Source of the DNA: an uncultured Christensenellaceae bacterium
GTDB lineage: Bacteria > Bacillota > Clostridia > Christensenellales > CAG-138
Assembly (NCBI GenBank): GCA_902475645.1
Contig: CABSAH010000021.1
Coordinates: forward strand, 1-15,985
Length of the DNA stretch: 15,985 nucleotides
Direction of reading: 5' to 3'
The position numbers and the translations under genes were made by a program. Each line of letters starts with the position of its first letter. Position 1 is the first letter of the stretch. Shown in pieces: positions 1-5,383 of the stretch. The notes under the pieces are model-generated. The model made no database searches. It was not told the DNA's origin and saw only the letters and a list, made by a program, of their open reading frames with translations.

Positions 1-922
1 TTTCGGCGGCGAACAGCTCGCGCGTTTTTTCGCCTATGTCAAGCCCCTGCCAGCCCGCGGGTATGGCGTTTGAAGCAACGGTCATATGCTCGGCATCGGC
101 GGCGAATGCTTTGGCAACAACTGTATCAACGGGCAGCAGAAGCTTTACGCCCTTTTGCTTTGCGCTTTCCATAAGCTGCCTTGCCAAATCTATGCTTTCC
201 GCATCCAGCAGCGAATCGCCTATTTCATGGCCCATGGCCTTGAAGAAGGTATACGCCATGCCGCCGCCTATAAGCAGGGTATCGCATTTGTTGAGCAGGT
301 TGGTTATAACGCCTATCTTGTCCGCAACCTTTGCGCCGCCCAGTATAGCCACAAACGGCCTTTCCGGGTTTTCAAGCGCGCCGCCCATTATGCTCAGCTC
401 CTTGCCTATAAGGAAGCCGGCAACCGCGGGCAGATACGCCGCAACGCCCGCCGTGGACGCATGGGCGCGGTGTACCGTGCCGAAGGCGTCGCTTACATAT
501 ATTTCCGCAAGCGAAGCAAGCTTTTTGGCGAATTCGGGGTCGTTCTTCTCCTCCTCCTTATGGAAGCGGAGGTTTTCAAGCAGCAGTATTTCGCCATCCT
601 TCAGCGCGGCGGCCTTCCTTTCGGCCTCCTCGCCAATGCAGTCCGCAGCAAAATATATGTTCACGTCCGGCAGCAGCTCCTTAAGCCGCTTTGCAACCGG
701 CGCAAGGGAGAATTCCTTCTTAACCTCGCCCTTGGGACGGCCAAGGTGGGAGCATAGAATTATGCGCGCGCCTTGTTCAAGCAAATATCTGATTGTGGGC
801 AGACTTGCGGTTATGCGCTTATCGTCGCTCACGTTCCCCTGTGCATCCAGCGGAACATTGTAGTCCACGCGGACAAGCACGCGCTTGGAGCGCACGTCAA
901 CATCTTTTACCGTCTTTTTCAT
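1..922 (-). CDS. pgk: Phosphoglycerate kinase, N-terminal 307 residues (cut by window edge)
   Basis: Cytosolic glycolytic enzyme that transfers the acyl phosphate of 1,3-bisphosphoglycerate to ADP. The minus-strand frame opens MKKTVKDVDVRSKRVLVRVD and shows family signatures in order: RVDYNVPLD near residue 18, SHLGRPKG near 60, ENLRFHKEEEKN near 113, and DAFGTVHRAHAST near 145, followed by a GGAKVADKIGV stretch in the linker to the nucleotide-binding domain. The start at 920-922 is set by AGGAGG about 9 nt upstream (931-936). The family is usually about 390-400 residues, so some 85-90 C-terminal residues, including the glycine-rich ATP-binding loop, lie outside the window. No frameshift is seen. 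The next gene to the right is divergent, so pgk has its own promoter here. Whether gap or tpiA adjoin it cannot be seen. Identification is very secure. Confidence 0.97.
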   Translation of the reverse strand, partial: MKKTVKDVDVRSKRVLVRVDYNVPLDAQGNVSDDKRITASLPTIRYLLEQGARIILCSHLGRPKGEVKKEFSLAPVAKRLKELLPDVNIYFAADCIGEEAERKAAALKDGEILLLENLRFHKEEEKNDPEFAKKLASLAEIYVSDAFGTVHRAHASTAGVAAYLPAVAGFLIGKELSIMGGALENPERPFVAILGGAKVADKIGVITNLLNKCDTLLIGGGMAYTFFKAMGHEIGDSLLDAESIDLARQLMESAKQKGVKLLLPVDTVVAKAFAADAEHMTVASNAIPAGWQGLDIGEKTRELFAAE

Positions 923-965
923 ACAAATAGGTCCTCCTTGCATGTCGTGATCCAAATCGTAAGGT

Positions 966-979
966 AAACGCCTGCGTTT
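966..979. promoter_or_regulatory. Perfect 6-bp palindrome at the pgk transcription start (possible operator)
   Basis: AAACGC (966-971), a 2-nt spacer and GCGTTT (974-979) form a perfect inverted repeat just downstream of the predicted pgk start near 981. That placement suits a roadblock operator. It does not match the CcpA cre consensus, and no regulator gene is adjacent, so the binding protein is unknown. Confidence 0.3.
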
Positions 980-987
980 CCACCTAT

Positions 988-1015
988 ATTTTAACATATT
1001 ATTACCGTAATGCAA
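988..1015 (-). promoter_or_regulatory. Vegetative-type promoter of pgk
   Basis: On the minus strand TTGCAT (1010-1015) is followed after 16 nt by TAAAAT (988-993), a good housekeeping-sigma match. The predicted transcript would begin near 981 and carry a leader of about 60 nt ending in the AGGAGG of pgk. Assigned by pattern only. Confidence 0.6.
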
Positions 1016-1032
1016 ATTCGTTAAATGTGCTT

Positions 1033-1060
1033 TTGCATTTTGTTCGTGCTGTGTTATAAT
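1033..1060 (+). promoter_or_regulatory. Extended -10 promoter of the lipoprotein gene
   Basis: TTGCAT (1033-1038), 16 nt, then TATAAT (1055-1060) preceded by TGT, an extended -10 element. The predicted start, 6-8 nt past the -10 box, falls at about 1066-1068, on the ATG at 1068. The 8-mer TTTGCATT covering this -35 box is an inverted copy of AATGCAAA at 1009-1016, which covers the -35 box of pgk. Confidence 0.65.
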
Positions 1061-1067
1061 TTTATGT

Positions 1068-1847
1068 ATGAAAAAGATTTTTTTGCAGACCATTGCGGCC
1101 GTTGCCGCGCTTATGGCAATATTTATGCTCTCCGCCTGCGGAGCAAATAATGACGCGCCGGTTCTGTCGGACGCCAACCCTTCCGCCGTGCCCGACGGTA
1201 CAGCCGCTCCCGATGCCGCGCCCGATGCAGCCGCATACGGCACTAATGCTGTGGCGCGCGTTACCGCTACGGCGGCGTATTCATATGCTGATAGGGACAC
1301 GGCAAGGCTTTACGCCGCGATAGAATATAAAAACGAGGGCGACTGTCCAATCGTTATTTCAAACGTTAAGCTCAATGCCGCCGCCGAGGGCGTGAACGAA
1401 ACGGCGGAGTTTGTGCCGGAGCTTAGCGAATACATGGTGCTGCTGCCCGGCGAAACGGGATATATTGCCCGCTGGCTTGGGAATACCGCAATACCGATAG
1501 GGGCGGATATAACGATGAGCGCGGAGCTTACCGCCGCAAAGCATGACGAGCGCGGCGCGCGCATAAGGGTTGACAATCTTTACGCTGCGGACAATTACCC
1601 TTCCGTAACAACGCTTTCGGGCAGGCTGACCTGCCGCGAAGGACATTCCTGCACGGCGAACATGATATTCATAGGCTTCTATGATGAAAACGAAAGGTTC
1701 ATAGGCGCATGGTATTTTTCAAAGAACGCCCTGTTTGAGGGCGGGGACAGCAAAAGCTTTGTTGCCGACATGAACGATTTTCCCGTGGCAAAGCTTTCCG
1801 AAAAGGCCGCAGGCATACGCGGCATTGGCTTCGGCTTCGATTTTTAA
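1068..1847 (+). CDS. Secreted lipoprotein of unknown function, FxLYD-like
   Basis: 259-residue predicted lipoprotein. It has a Lys-Lys start, a hydrophobic core to residue 20 and lipobox LSAC, with lipidated Cys24. An Ala/Pro/Asp-rich tether (about 28-60) is followed by two beta-rich segments (about 62-160 and 170-259). The second, with GRLTC, IFIGFYDENERFIGAWYF and a Gly-rich turn before SFVADM, resembles the FxLYD-type immunoglobulin-like fold found in many Firmicute lipoproteins. This is a resemblance by eye, not a profile hit. It would sit on the outer face of the membrane; its ligand and role are unknown. There is no ribosome-binding site before the ATG, and the promoter abuts the start, so translation may be leaderless. 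The next in-frame ATG lies within the signal peptide and would spoil it. The gene is monocistronic, diverges from pgk, and is followed by a hairpin at 1871-1905. Confidence 0.85.
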   Translation: MKKIFLQTIAAVAALMAIFMLSACGANNDAPVLSDANPSAVPDGTAAPDAAPDAAAYGTNAVARVTATAAYSYADRDTARLYAAIEYKNEGDCPIVISNVKLNAAAEGVNETAEFVPELSEYMVLLPGETGYIARWLGNTAIPIGADITMSAELTAAKHDERGARIRVDNLYAADNYPSVTTLSGRLTCREGHSCTANMIFIGFYDENERFIGAWYFSKNALFEGGDSKSFVADMNDFPVAKLSEKAAGIRGIGFGFDF

Positions 1848-1870
1848 GCGATAATAAAGCATACATATCG

Positions 1871-1910
1871 GCCCTTCCGCAGATAATAAGCAAAAACGGA
1901 AGGGCTTATT
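1871..1910 (+). terminator. Hairpin terminator after the lipoprotein gene
   Basis: GCCCTTCCG (1871-1879) and CGGAAGGGC (1897-1905) form a perfect 9-bp stem with a 17-nt loop, followed by TTATTTATATAT. It lies 23 nt after the stop codon at 1847. The T-tract is interrupted by A, so efficiency is uncertain. Confidence 0.6.
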
Positions 1911-1915
1911 TATAT

Positions 1916-2071
1916 ATGAAAACAAAAAAGCTGCTGCTTATAGCATTAAGCATACTGGCATGCGCGGCGCTGTGTGCGGCGCTGTATTTTGCGTTCGTGT
2001 CCCCGCCGGGCGAAAACCGGCTTGCGGGCGCGCGGTTTGTAACGGCGGATGCATATGGAACGCGCCGCTGA
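1916..2071 (+). CDS. Small 51-residue membrane or secreted ORF, possibly a gene relic
   Basis: ATG at 1916 opens a frame starting MKTKKLLLIALSILACAALC, with a basic N-terminus, a hydrophobic stretch at about residues 6-28, then a short hydrophilic tail ending GTRR and TGA at 2069-2071. This looks like a signal peptide or single membrane anchor; LAC at 14-16 could be a weak lipobox. I recognise no family. The start is poorly supported: GGAAGG lies 12 nt upstream, inside the preceding terminator stem. The overlapping frame from ATG 2054 stays open to about 2203, so this could be the head of a longer secreted protein broken by a frameshift. It may also be a real small membrane protein or not expressed. 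Confidence 0.35.
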   Translation: MKTKKLLLIALSILACAALCAALYFAFVSPPGENRLAGARFVTADAYGTRR

Positions 2072-2254
2072 ACCGCGCCCCTGCTTCACCCGCCCTCCGC
2101 AGGAGCTGATTGCCCCCGGCGGCACGGGCTTGCCCAACGACAGGGAAAAAAGAGCGGGCGAAACGGGAATGAAGCAGAAGGCGGGGCATAATCCCTCCCC
2201 ATAATGCCAATACTCTTTATTATTGGTTAATCGTTACGGCAAAGGAGGCTAAGA
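2072..2254. other. Intergenic stretch before spoVAC
   Basis: With the small frame before it, this fills the 407-bp gap between the lipoprotein gene and spoVAC. A second-frame open stretch runs to about 2203 but lacks family resemblance. AAAGGAGG for spoVAC is at 2241-2248. No convincing forespore (sigma-G or sigma-F) promoter could be placed, although one would be expected before a spoVA operon. Confidence 0.5.
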
Positions 2255-2722
2255 ATGAAAAACGAACGTATACCCTCGGCAAAGGAAAGGGATTATCAGC
2301 GGCGCGTGAACGAGCGGATGCCCCGAAGCAAAACGCTTTCCCAATGCATACGCGCCTTTGCGGCCGGAGGAATAATTTGCTGCATAGGCCAGCTTATACA
2401 CGATTTTGCAAAGCTTACGCTAAATTACAGCGAAGCAAACGTTGCCGCGTTTACGGCCATTGTGCTGGTGTTTCTGGGGGCAACGCTTACGGGCGCGGGC
2501 ATATACGATAAAATAGGCGCGTGGGCGGGCGCGGGCAGCGTGGTTCCCATAACGGGATTTGCAAATTCGATAGTATCCCCCGCGATGGAGTTCAGGCGGG
2601 AAGGCTACGTGCTTGGCCTTGGCGCCAAGCTTTTTTCGATAGCGGGGCCGGTGCTTGTGTACGGAATAAGCGCAAGCGTGATAGTGGGCGTAATAACCTG
2701 CCTTATAACGGGGCGTTTTTAG
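2255..2722 (+). CDS. spoVAC: Stage V sporulation protein AC (dipicolinate channel membrane subunit)
   Basis: 155-residue inner-membrane protein of the SpoVA complex, which moves Ca-dipicolinic acid into the developing spore and releases it in germination. It has a hydrophilic N-terminus (about 1-28), then several hydrophobic segments: about 33-48, 62-84, and a C-terminal pair within 120-152. The conserved loop AGAGSVVPITGFANSIVSPA (about 91-110) is typical of the SpoVAC/SpoVAE family, and SpoVAE downstream carries a paralogous version. The start is fixed by AAAGGAGG at 2241-2248, 6 nt before the ATG. Length fits the family (about 150). The gene is followed by spoVAD after 14 nt, so co-transcription is expected. 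In known spore formers the operon is forespore-specific; no clear promoter is visible here. Confidence 0.95.
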   Translation: MKNERIPSAKERDYQRRVNERMPRSKTLSQCIRAFAAGGIICCIGQLIHDFAKLTLNYSEANVAAFTAIVLVFLGATLTGAGIYDKIGAWAGAGSVVPITGFANSIVSPAMEFRREGYVLGLGAKLFSIAGPVLVYGISASVIVGVITCLITGRF

Positions 2723-2736
2723 CGGAGGAACGGCAT

Positions 2737-3768
2737 ATGCGCACAAAATGCAAAGGCAAATCCACCGTTTTTTTCGCTGACCCGCCGCGCATAATTTCGG
2801 GCGGCACAATAGTGGGCGACGTGGAGGCGCAAGGCCCGCTGGGCGGATATTTCGACATTGCCCTTGACGACGACACATGGGGCGAGGATACATGGGAAAA
2901 GGCCGAAAGAAAAATGTTTGAACACGCGGTAAGGACTGCGCTTGAAAAGGGCGGCCTTACCACCATGCAGGCGGACGTGCTGCTTGGCGGGGATCTTCTG
3001 AACCAGATAATATCCGCAAACTTTGCCGCAAGGGAGCTGGAAATCCCGTTCCTTGGGCTATACGGCGCGTGCTCCACAATGGCGGAGGGTATGCTGATAG
3101 GCTCCATGCTTATAGACGGCGGCTTTGCGGACAGGGTTGCCTGCGCCGCCAGCAGCCATTTTTCCACGGCGGAGCGGCAGTACAGATTGCCGCTTGAAAT
3201 GGGCTCACAGGCCGTACCCACAAGCCAGCGCACCGTAACGGGCGCGGGCTGCGCGCTTTTGAGCGGCAACGGCTGCGGCGATAGGGGCGCGCTTTCAAGC
3301 GTATGCATCACGGGCGGCGCAATAGGCCGAGTGGTGGATTTGGGCATAACGGACGCGGCGAACATGGGTGCGGCAATGGCTCCCGCCGCAGCAGACACAT
3401 TGAAACGCCATCTGTTCGATACGGGGCGCAGGGTTGAGGATTACGACTTGATAATTACGGGCGATCTCGGCTCCTTCGGCAGCGAGCTTTTTATAATGCT
3501 GCTTAACGATGCGGGCATAGACGCGGCGGCGCGGCACCTTGACTGCGGCAACATAATATTTTCCGCGGAGCAAAACGCCGTATGCGGCGGGAGCGGCTGC
3601 GGGTGCAGCGCGGTTGTTATGAACGGCTACATACTGCCGCGCATGGATGCGGGCGAATACGAAAGGATACTGTTCATGGCAACGGGCGCGCTTATGAGCC
3701 CCACGGCGGGCTTGCAGGGCGAAAGCATACCCGGCATTGCCCATGCGGTTGTGATAGAAAGGAGATAG
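2737..3768 (+). CDS. spoVAD: Stage V sporulation protein AD (thiolase-fold DPA-binding protein)
   Basis: 343-residue soluble or peripheral component of the SpoVA dipicolinic acid transporter. SpoVAD has a thiolase-like fold and binds DPA (family knowledge). The sequence shows the family landmarks ADPPRIISGG (14-23), the LYGACST motif with Cys112 at the thiolase active-site position, SSHFSTAE (139-146), VTGAGCALL (167-175), ITGDLGSFGSE and a C-terminal GCGCSAVV segment. The start at 2737 has GGAGG (2724-2728) 8 nt upstream. An in-frame extension back to 2521 overlaps spoVAC almost wholly and is rejected. It lies between the two membrane subunits: 14 nt after spoVAC and 3 nt before spoVAE. No missing region is apparent. 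Confidence 0.96.
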   Translation: MRTKCKGKSTVFFADPPRIISGGTIVGDVEAQGPLGGYFDIALDDDTWGEDTWEKAERKMFEHAVRTALEKGGLTTMQADVLLGGDLLNQIISANFAARELEIPFLGLYGACSTMAEGMLIGSMLIDGGFADRVACAASSHFSTAERQYRLPLEMGSQAVPTSQRTVTGAGCALLSGNGCGDRGALSSVCITGGAIGRVVDLGITDAANMGAAMAPAAADTLKRHLFDTGRRVEDYDLIITGDLGSFGSELFIMLLNDAGIDAAARHLDCGNIIFSAEQNAVCGGSGCGCSAVVMNGYILPRMDAGEYERILFMATGALMSPTAGLQGESIPGIAHAVVIERR

Positions 3769-3771
3769 GCA

Positions 3772-4137
3772 ATGGAGCTTTCCGCATACATTTATGCGTT
3801 TATAATAGGCGGGGCGATATGCGTAATAGGCCAGCTTTTGATAAGCCTTACCCGCCTTACCAGCGCAAGGGTGCTTGTGCTGTTCGTTGTAAGCGGGGTG
3901 GTGCTTACGGCGCTTGGGCTTTACGAGCCGCTTGTGCGCCTTGCGGGGGCAGGGGCAACAACGCCGCTTACGGGCTTCGGCTATGCTTTGGGCAAGGGCG
4001 CGATAGACGCGGCGATGGAGGATGGGCTGATAGGCGCGTTCACCGGGGGCATAAAGGCCACCGCGGGCGGCGTTGCCGCGGCAATAGTGTTCGGCGCGCT
4101 GAACGCGGCCGTATTCACACCAAAGACAAAGAAGTGA
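3772..4137 (+). CDS. spoVAE: Stage V sporulation protein AE (dipicolinate channel membrane subunit)
   Basis: 121-residue integral membrane protein, third gene of the spoVAC-D-E cassette. Hydrophobic segments lie at about 5-26, 34-50 and 90-112. The loop AGAGATTPLTGFGYALGKGA (about 58-77) parallels the SpoVAC loop, showing that the two subunits are paralogous. The ribosome-binding site AAAGGAG overlaps the end of spoVAD, whose TAG ends 3 nt before this ATG, so translation is probably coupled. It matches the usual SpoVAE length (about 115-120 residues). The operon seems to end here, since the next kilobase is repetitive and non-coding. No spoVAF or ger gene follows. Confidence 0.94.
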   Translation: MELSAYIYAFIIGGAICVIGQLLISLTRLTSARVLVLFVVSGVVLTALGLYEPLVRLAGAGATTPLTGFGYALGKGAIDAAMEDGLIGAFTGGIKATAGGVAAAIVFGALNAAVFTPKTKK

Positions 4138-4169
4138 GCAGAATACGGGATGCGGGAGGGCGAACAGGC

Positions 4170-4200
4170 AAGGAGCTGCAAGCCGCACTCCTTTCTGTTA
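4170..4200 (+). terminator. Weak hairpin after spoVAE
   Basis: AAGGAG (4170-4175) and CTCCTT (4188-4193) can pair across a 12-nt loop containing a small GC/GC pairing, followed by TCTGTT. It is 32 nt after the spoVAE stop. The stem is short, so this is tentative. Confidence 0.35.
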
Positions 4201-4314
4201 AAGCACCCTAACGGCAATACACACTCTATCGTCCGCTGCGTCCACTGCGTCCGGAAGCCCCTATTTGTCTATGTTTTTTACCGGACGATGAGTGGACGAT
4301 GAAATTTAGCGTCC
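4197..4314 (+). repeat. Left 118-bp inverted repeat
   Basis: Begins GTTAAAG, contains CCCTAACGGCAATA, then three tandem 9-mers of the form GCGTCCGCT (4229-4255), the block CCGGAAGCCCCTATTTGTCT, a T-run, CCGGACGATGAGTGGACGAT and ends TTTAGCGTCC. It is inverted relative to 5022-5139. Confidence 0.85.
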
Positions 4315-4703
4315 GGTAGTGGGCAAAGCAGCACCGCCAAAAGCGTGCAAAATGGGCGTCCGTGAGGTCTTAAATGCCGAATAACCTGTTACAGCTCTGC
4401 TGTCTTATACACCGTAGTGACTAAATTTTAACAAACATAGGTATATAGGAGTAGTAAGTGGTTAAGGCAGTAGATGCGCTGCGCTTTCACCTGAGCGTGG
4501 CAACACGCCAAAAAGCTGTCCCTGTCGAGGGATTCGAGCCGAGCGCGTCCGGTGGACGATGAAGCGAGGGGAGAATCGGGCGGAATAGGGAGTGTTGCAA
4601 GCGATAGCGAAGCAAGACGACCATATTCCAACCAGCGTTGTGGCTGCGAGTGCAACGAGCAGACGGAGGGAGTCTAAAGAAGCTTACAGCACCTTGCCCG
4701 TTT

Positions 4704-4755
4704 CAACCCCTCAGTCGCCTTGCGGCGACAGCTCCCCGTTCGGGGAGCCTTTTGG
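4704..4755 (+). repeat. Hairpin repeat, copy 1
   Basis: Starts CAACCCCTCAGTC. It contains TCGCC-ttgc-GGCGA and then a strong hairpin, GCTCCCCG (4731-4738) and CGGGGAGC (4741-4748), followed by CTTTT. It matches the copy at 4952-5005 except for changes that keep the first stem paired. I know this motif as a short intergenic repeat of gut Clostridia, from general knowledge without a search. As RNA it could act as a terminator. Confidence 0.75.
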
Positions 4756-4773
4756 GTGCAATCACCGCGCAAA

Positions 4774-4819
4774 AGCTGTCCCCGTTTACGGGGAAAGTGG
4801 CACGAAGTGCCGAAAGGGG
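4774..4819 (-). repeat. Diverged hairpin repeat in opposite orientation
   Basis: GCTGTCCCCG, a 4-nt loop, CGGGG, then GGCAC-gaa-GTGCC and GAAAGGGG. The arrangement (strong G/C hairpin, second small hairpin, GGGG end) is that of the CAACCCCTCAGTC repeat read from the other strand. Confidence 0.55.
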
Positions 4820-4838
4820 AATGGCTCGGAGCCGCCGT

Positions 4839-4927
4839 GCGCCGTTTTTTACCGCCGCACAAGGTCTTACATTAAGCCTACCCTGAAAGGGGAGGTGGAT
4901 TTTGCGAAGCAAAAGACGGAGGGGTTG
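4839..4927 (+). repeat. Direct repeat, copy 1 of an 88-89 bp unit
   Basis: Runs from GCGCCGTTTTTTACC to GACGGAGGGGTTG. The last 39 bp (4889-4927) are identical to 5222-5260, and the rest is similar with small differences. It contains the AAGC-type hairpin TTTTGC-gaa-GCAAAA. This copy lies inside the inverted-repeat element and the other just outside it. Confidence 0.85.
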
Positions 4928-4951
4928 CAGCGGGGCTTCTCCGTTTTCCGT

Positions 4952-5005
4952 CAACCCCTCAGTCAAGCCTTGCGGCTTGCCAGCTCCCCGTTCGGGGAGC
5001 CTTTT
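4952..5005 (+). repeat. Hairpin repeat, copy 2
   Basis: CAACCCCTCAGTC followed by AAGCC-ttgc-GGCTT and the hairpin GCTCCCCG (4983-4990) with CGGGGAGC (4993-5000), then CTTTT. Compared with 4704-4755, the first stem changes TCGCC/GGCGA to AAGCC/GGCTT, a compensatory pattern that suggests the RNA or DNA hairpin is conserved. Confidence 0.75.
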
Positions 5006-5021
5006 GCATTGCCTACGCACT

Positions 5022-5139
5022 GGACGCTAAATCTCATCGTCCACTCATCGTCCGGTAAAAAAGCCAGACAAATAGGGGCTTCCGGACGCAGCGGACGCAG
5101 CGGACGCAAGGGTGCATATTGCCGTTAGGGTACTTTAAC
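5022..5139 (-). repeat. Right 118-bp inverted repeat
   Basis: Reverse-complement partner of 4197-4314, ending CTTTAAC. Three tandem 9-mers (CGGACGCAG type) are present here too. Of the 118 positions, about 107 match the left copy; most differences cluster near the 9-mer array and beside the T-run. Confidence 0.85.
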
Positions 5140-5172
5140 CAAAGGGGGGAGGGAACGCCTTAAACCCGCCGC

Positions 5173-5260
5173 GCGCCGTTTTTCATCGCCACACAAACTC
5201 TCACATTAAGCCTCCCCTGACGGGGAGGTGGATTTTGCGAAGCAAAAGACGGAGGGGTTG
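5173..5260 (+). repeat. Direct repeat, copy 2 of an 88-89 bp unit
   Basis: Runs from GCGCCGTTTTTCATC to GACGGAGGGGTTG, the second copy of 4839-4927. It lies outside the 943-bp element. The two copies therefore show that the smaller repeat family spreads independently of the element. Confidence 0.85.
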
Positions 5261-5305
5261 TGCCGTGGCAGGCTTTGGGCTTGAGCTTATGAAGCGCATC
5301 ACAAA

Positions 5306-5331
5306 ATCGGCCCCCTATCAAGGGAGCCGAT
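5306..5331 (-). terminator. Candidate pnp terminator
   Basis: Read on the minus strand, ATCGGCTCCCT and AGGGGGCCGAT form an 11-bp stem with one mismatch and a 4-nt loop, followed by TTTTG. It lies about 50 nt past the pnp stop. The T-run is short. A second small hairpin (GGCGG/CCGCC, 5355-5371) sits between it and the stop. Confidence 0.5.
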
Positions 5332-5383
5332 AAAGCTTGCTTTGGCCGAGGGGGGCGGTTATGCTCCGCCGGCCTATATTTGT

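Larger units (their letters stand above)
4197..5139. mobile_element. 943-bp element bounded by 118-bp inverted repeats, no transposase (MITE-like?)
   Basis: The outer 118 bp on each side are inverted copies of each other, ungapped, with 11 differences by eye (about 91%). The interior (4315-5021) has no credible gene. Its left half contains a partial third copy of the repeat motif (GCGTCC at 4545-4550 and GTGGACGATGAA at 4552-4563). Its right half holds hairpin repeats. Long terminal inverted repeats without a transposase suggest a non-autonomous transposable element. The alternative is two chance inverted insertions of one 118-bp repeat. No target-site duplication is visible: the left flank is CCTTTCT and the right flank CAAAGGG. 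The element lies between the convergent ends of the spoVA operon and pnp, a permissive site. Confidence 0.5.

Noticed and set aside
86..757. Long plus-strand open frame opposite pgk
   Set aside because: It is the antisense shadow of a clearly conserved gene and shows no family motif of its own. Such shadows are common here because codon bias leaves few antisense stops.
2167..2206. Possible sigma-G or sigma-F promoter before spoVAC (GAATG with CATAATC or CATAATG)
   Set aside because: Spacings are 15 and 28 nt instead of about 18, and the sigma-F pattern also fits poorly.
1938..2210. 90-codon minus-strand open frame between the lipoprotein gene and spoVAC
   Set aside because: Arg/Pro/Ala-rich product with no family resemblance and no ribosome-binding site; probably a chance frame.
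2207..2226. Inverted repeat CCAATA/TATTGG before spoVAC
   Set aside because: Only 6-bp arms in an A/T-rich stretch, likely to occur by chance; no further support.
2521..2736. Longer N-terminus for SpoVAD starting at 2521
   Set aside because: It would overlap spoVAC by 200 bp and adds residues absent from the family. GGAGG supports the ATG at 2737.
3295..4188. 297-codon minus-strand open frame opposite spoVAD and spoVAE
   Set aside because: Rich in Arg, His, Tyr and Cys with no domain; antisense to two conserved sporulation genes.
4529..4540. tRNA T-arm-like sequence (GGATTCGAGCC, antisense)
   Set aside because: The strand read as tRNA lacks the near-invariant T54, and no acceptor, anticodon or D arm can be built around it, so it is neither a tRNA nor a clear attachment site.
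4592..5128. 178-codon plus-strand open frame in the repeat region, and the minus-strand frame 4428-4655
   Set aside because: They are composed of repeat units and hairpins, without domains or good ribosome-binding sites. They appear to be chance frames in G+C-rich repeats.
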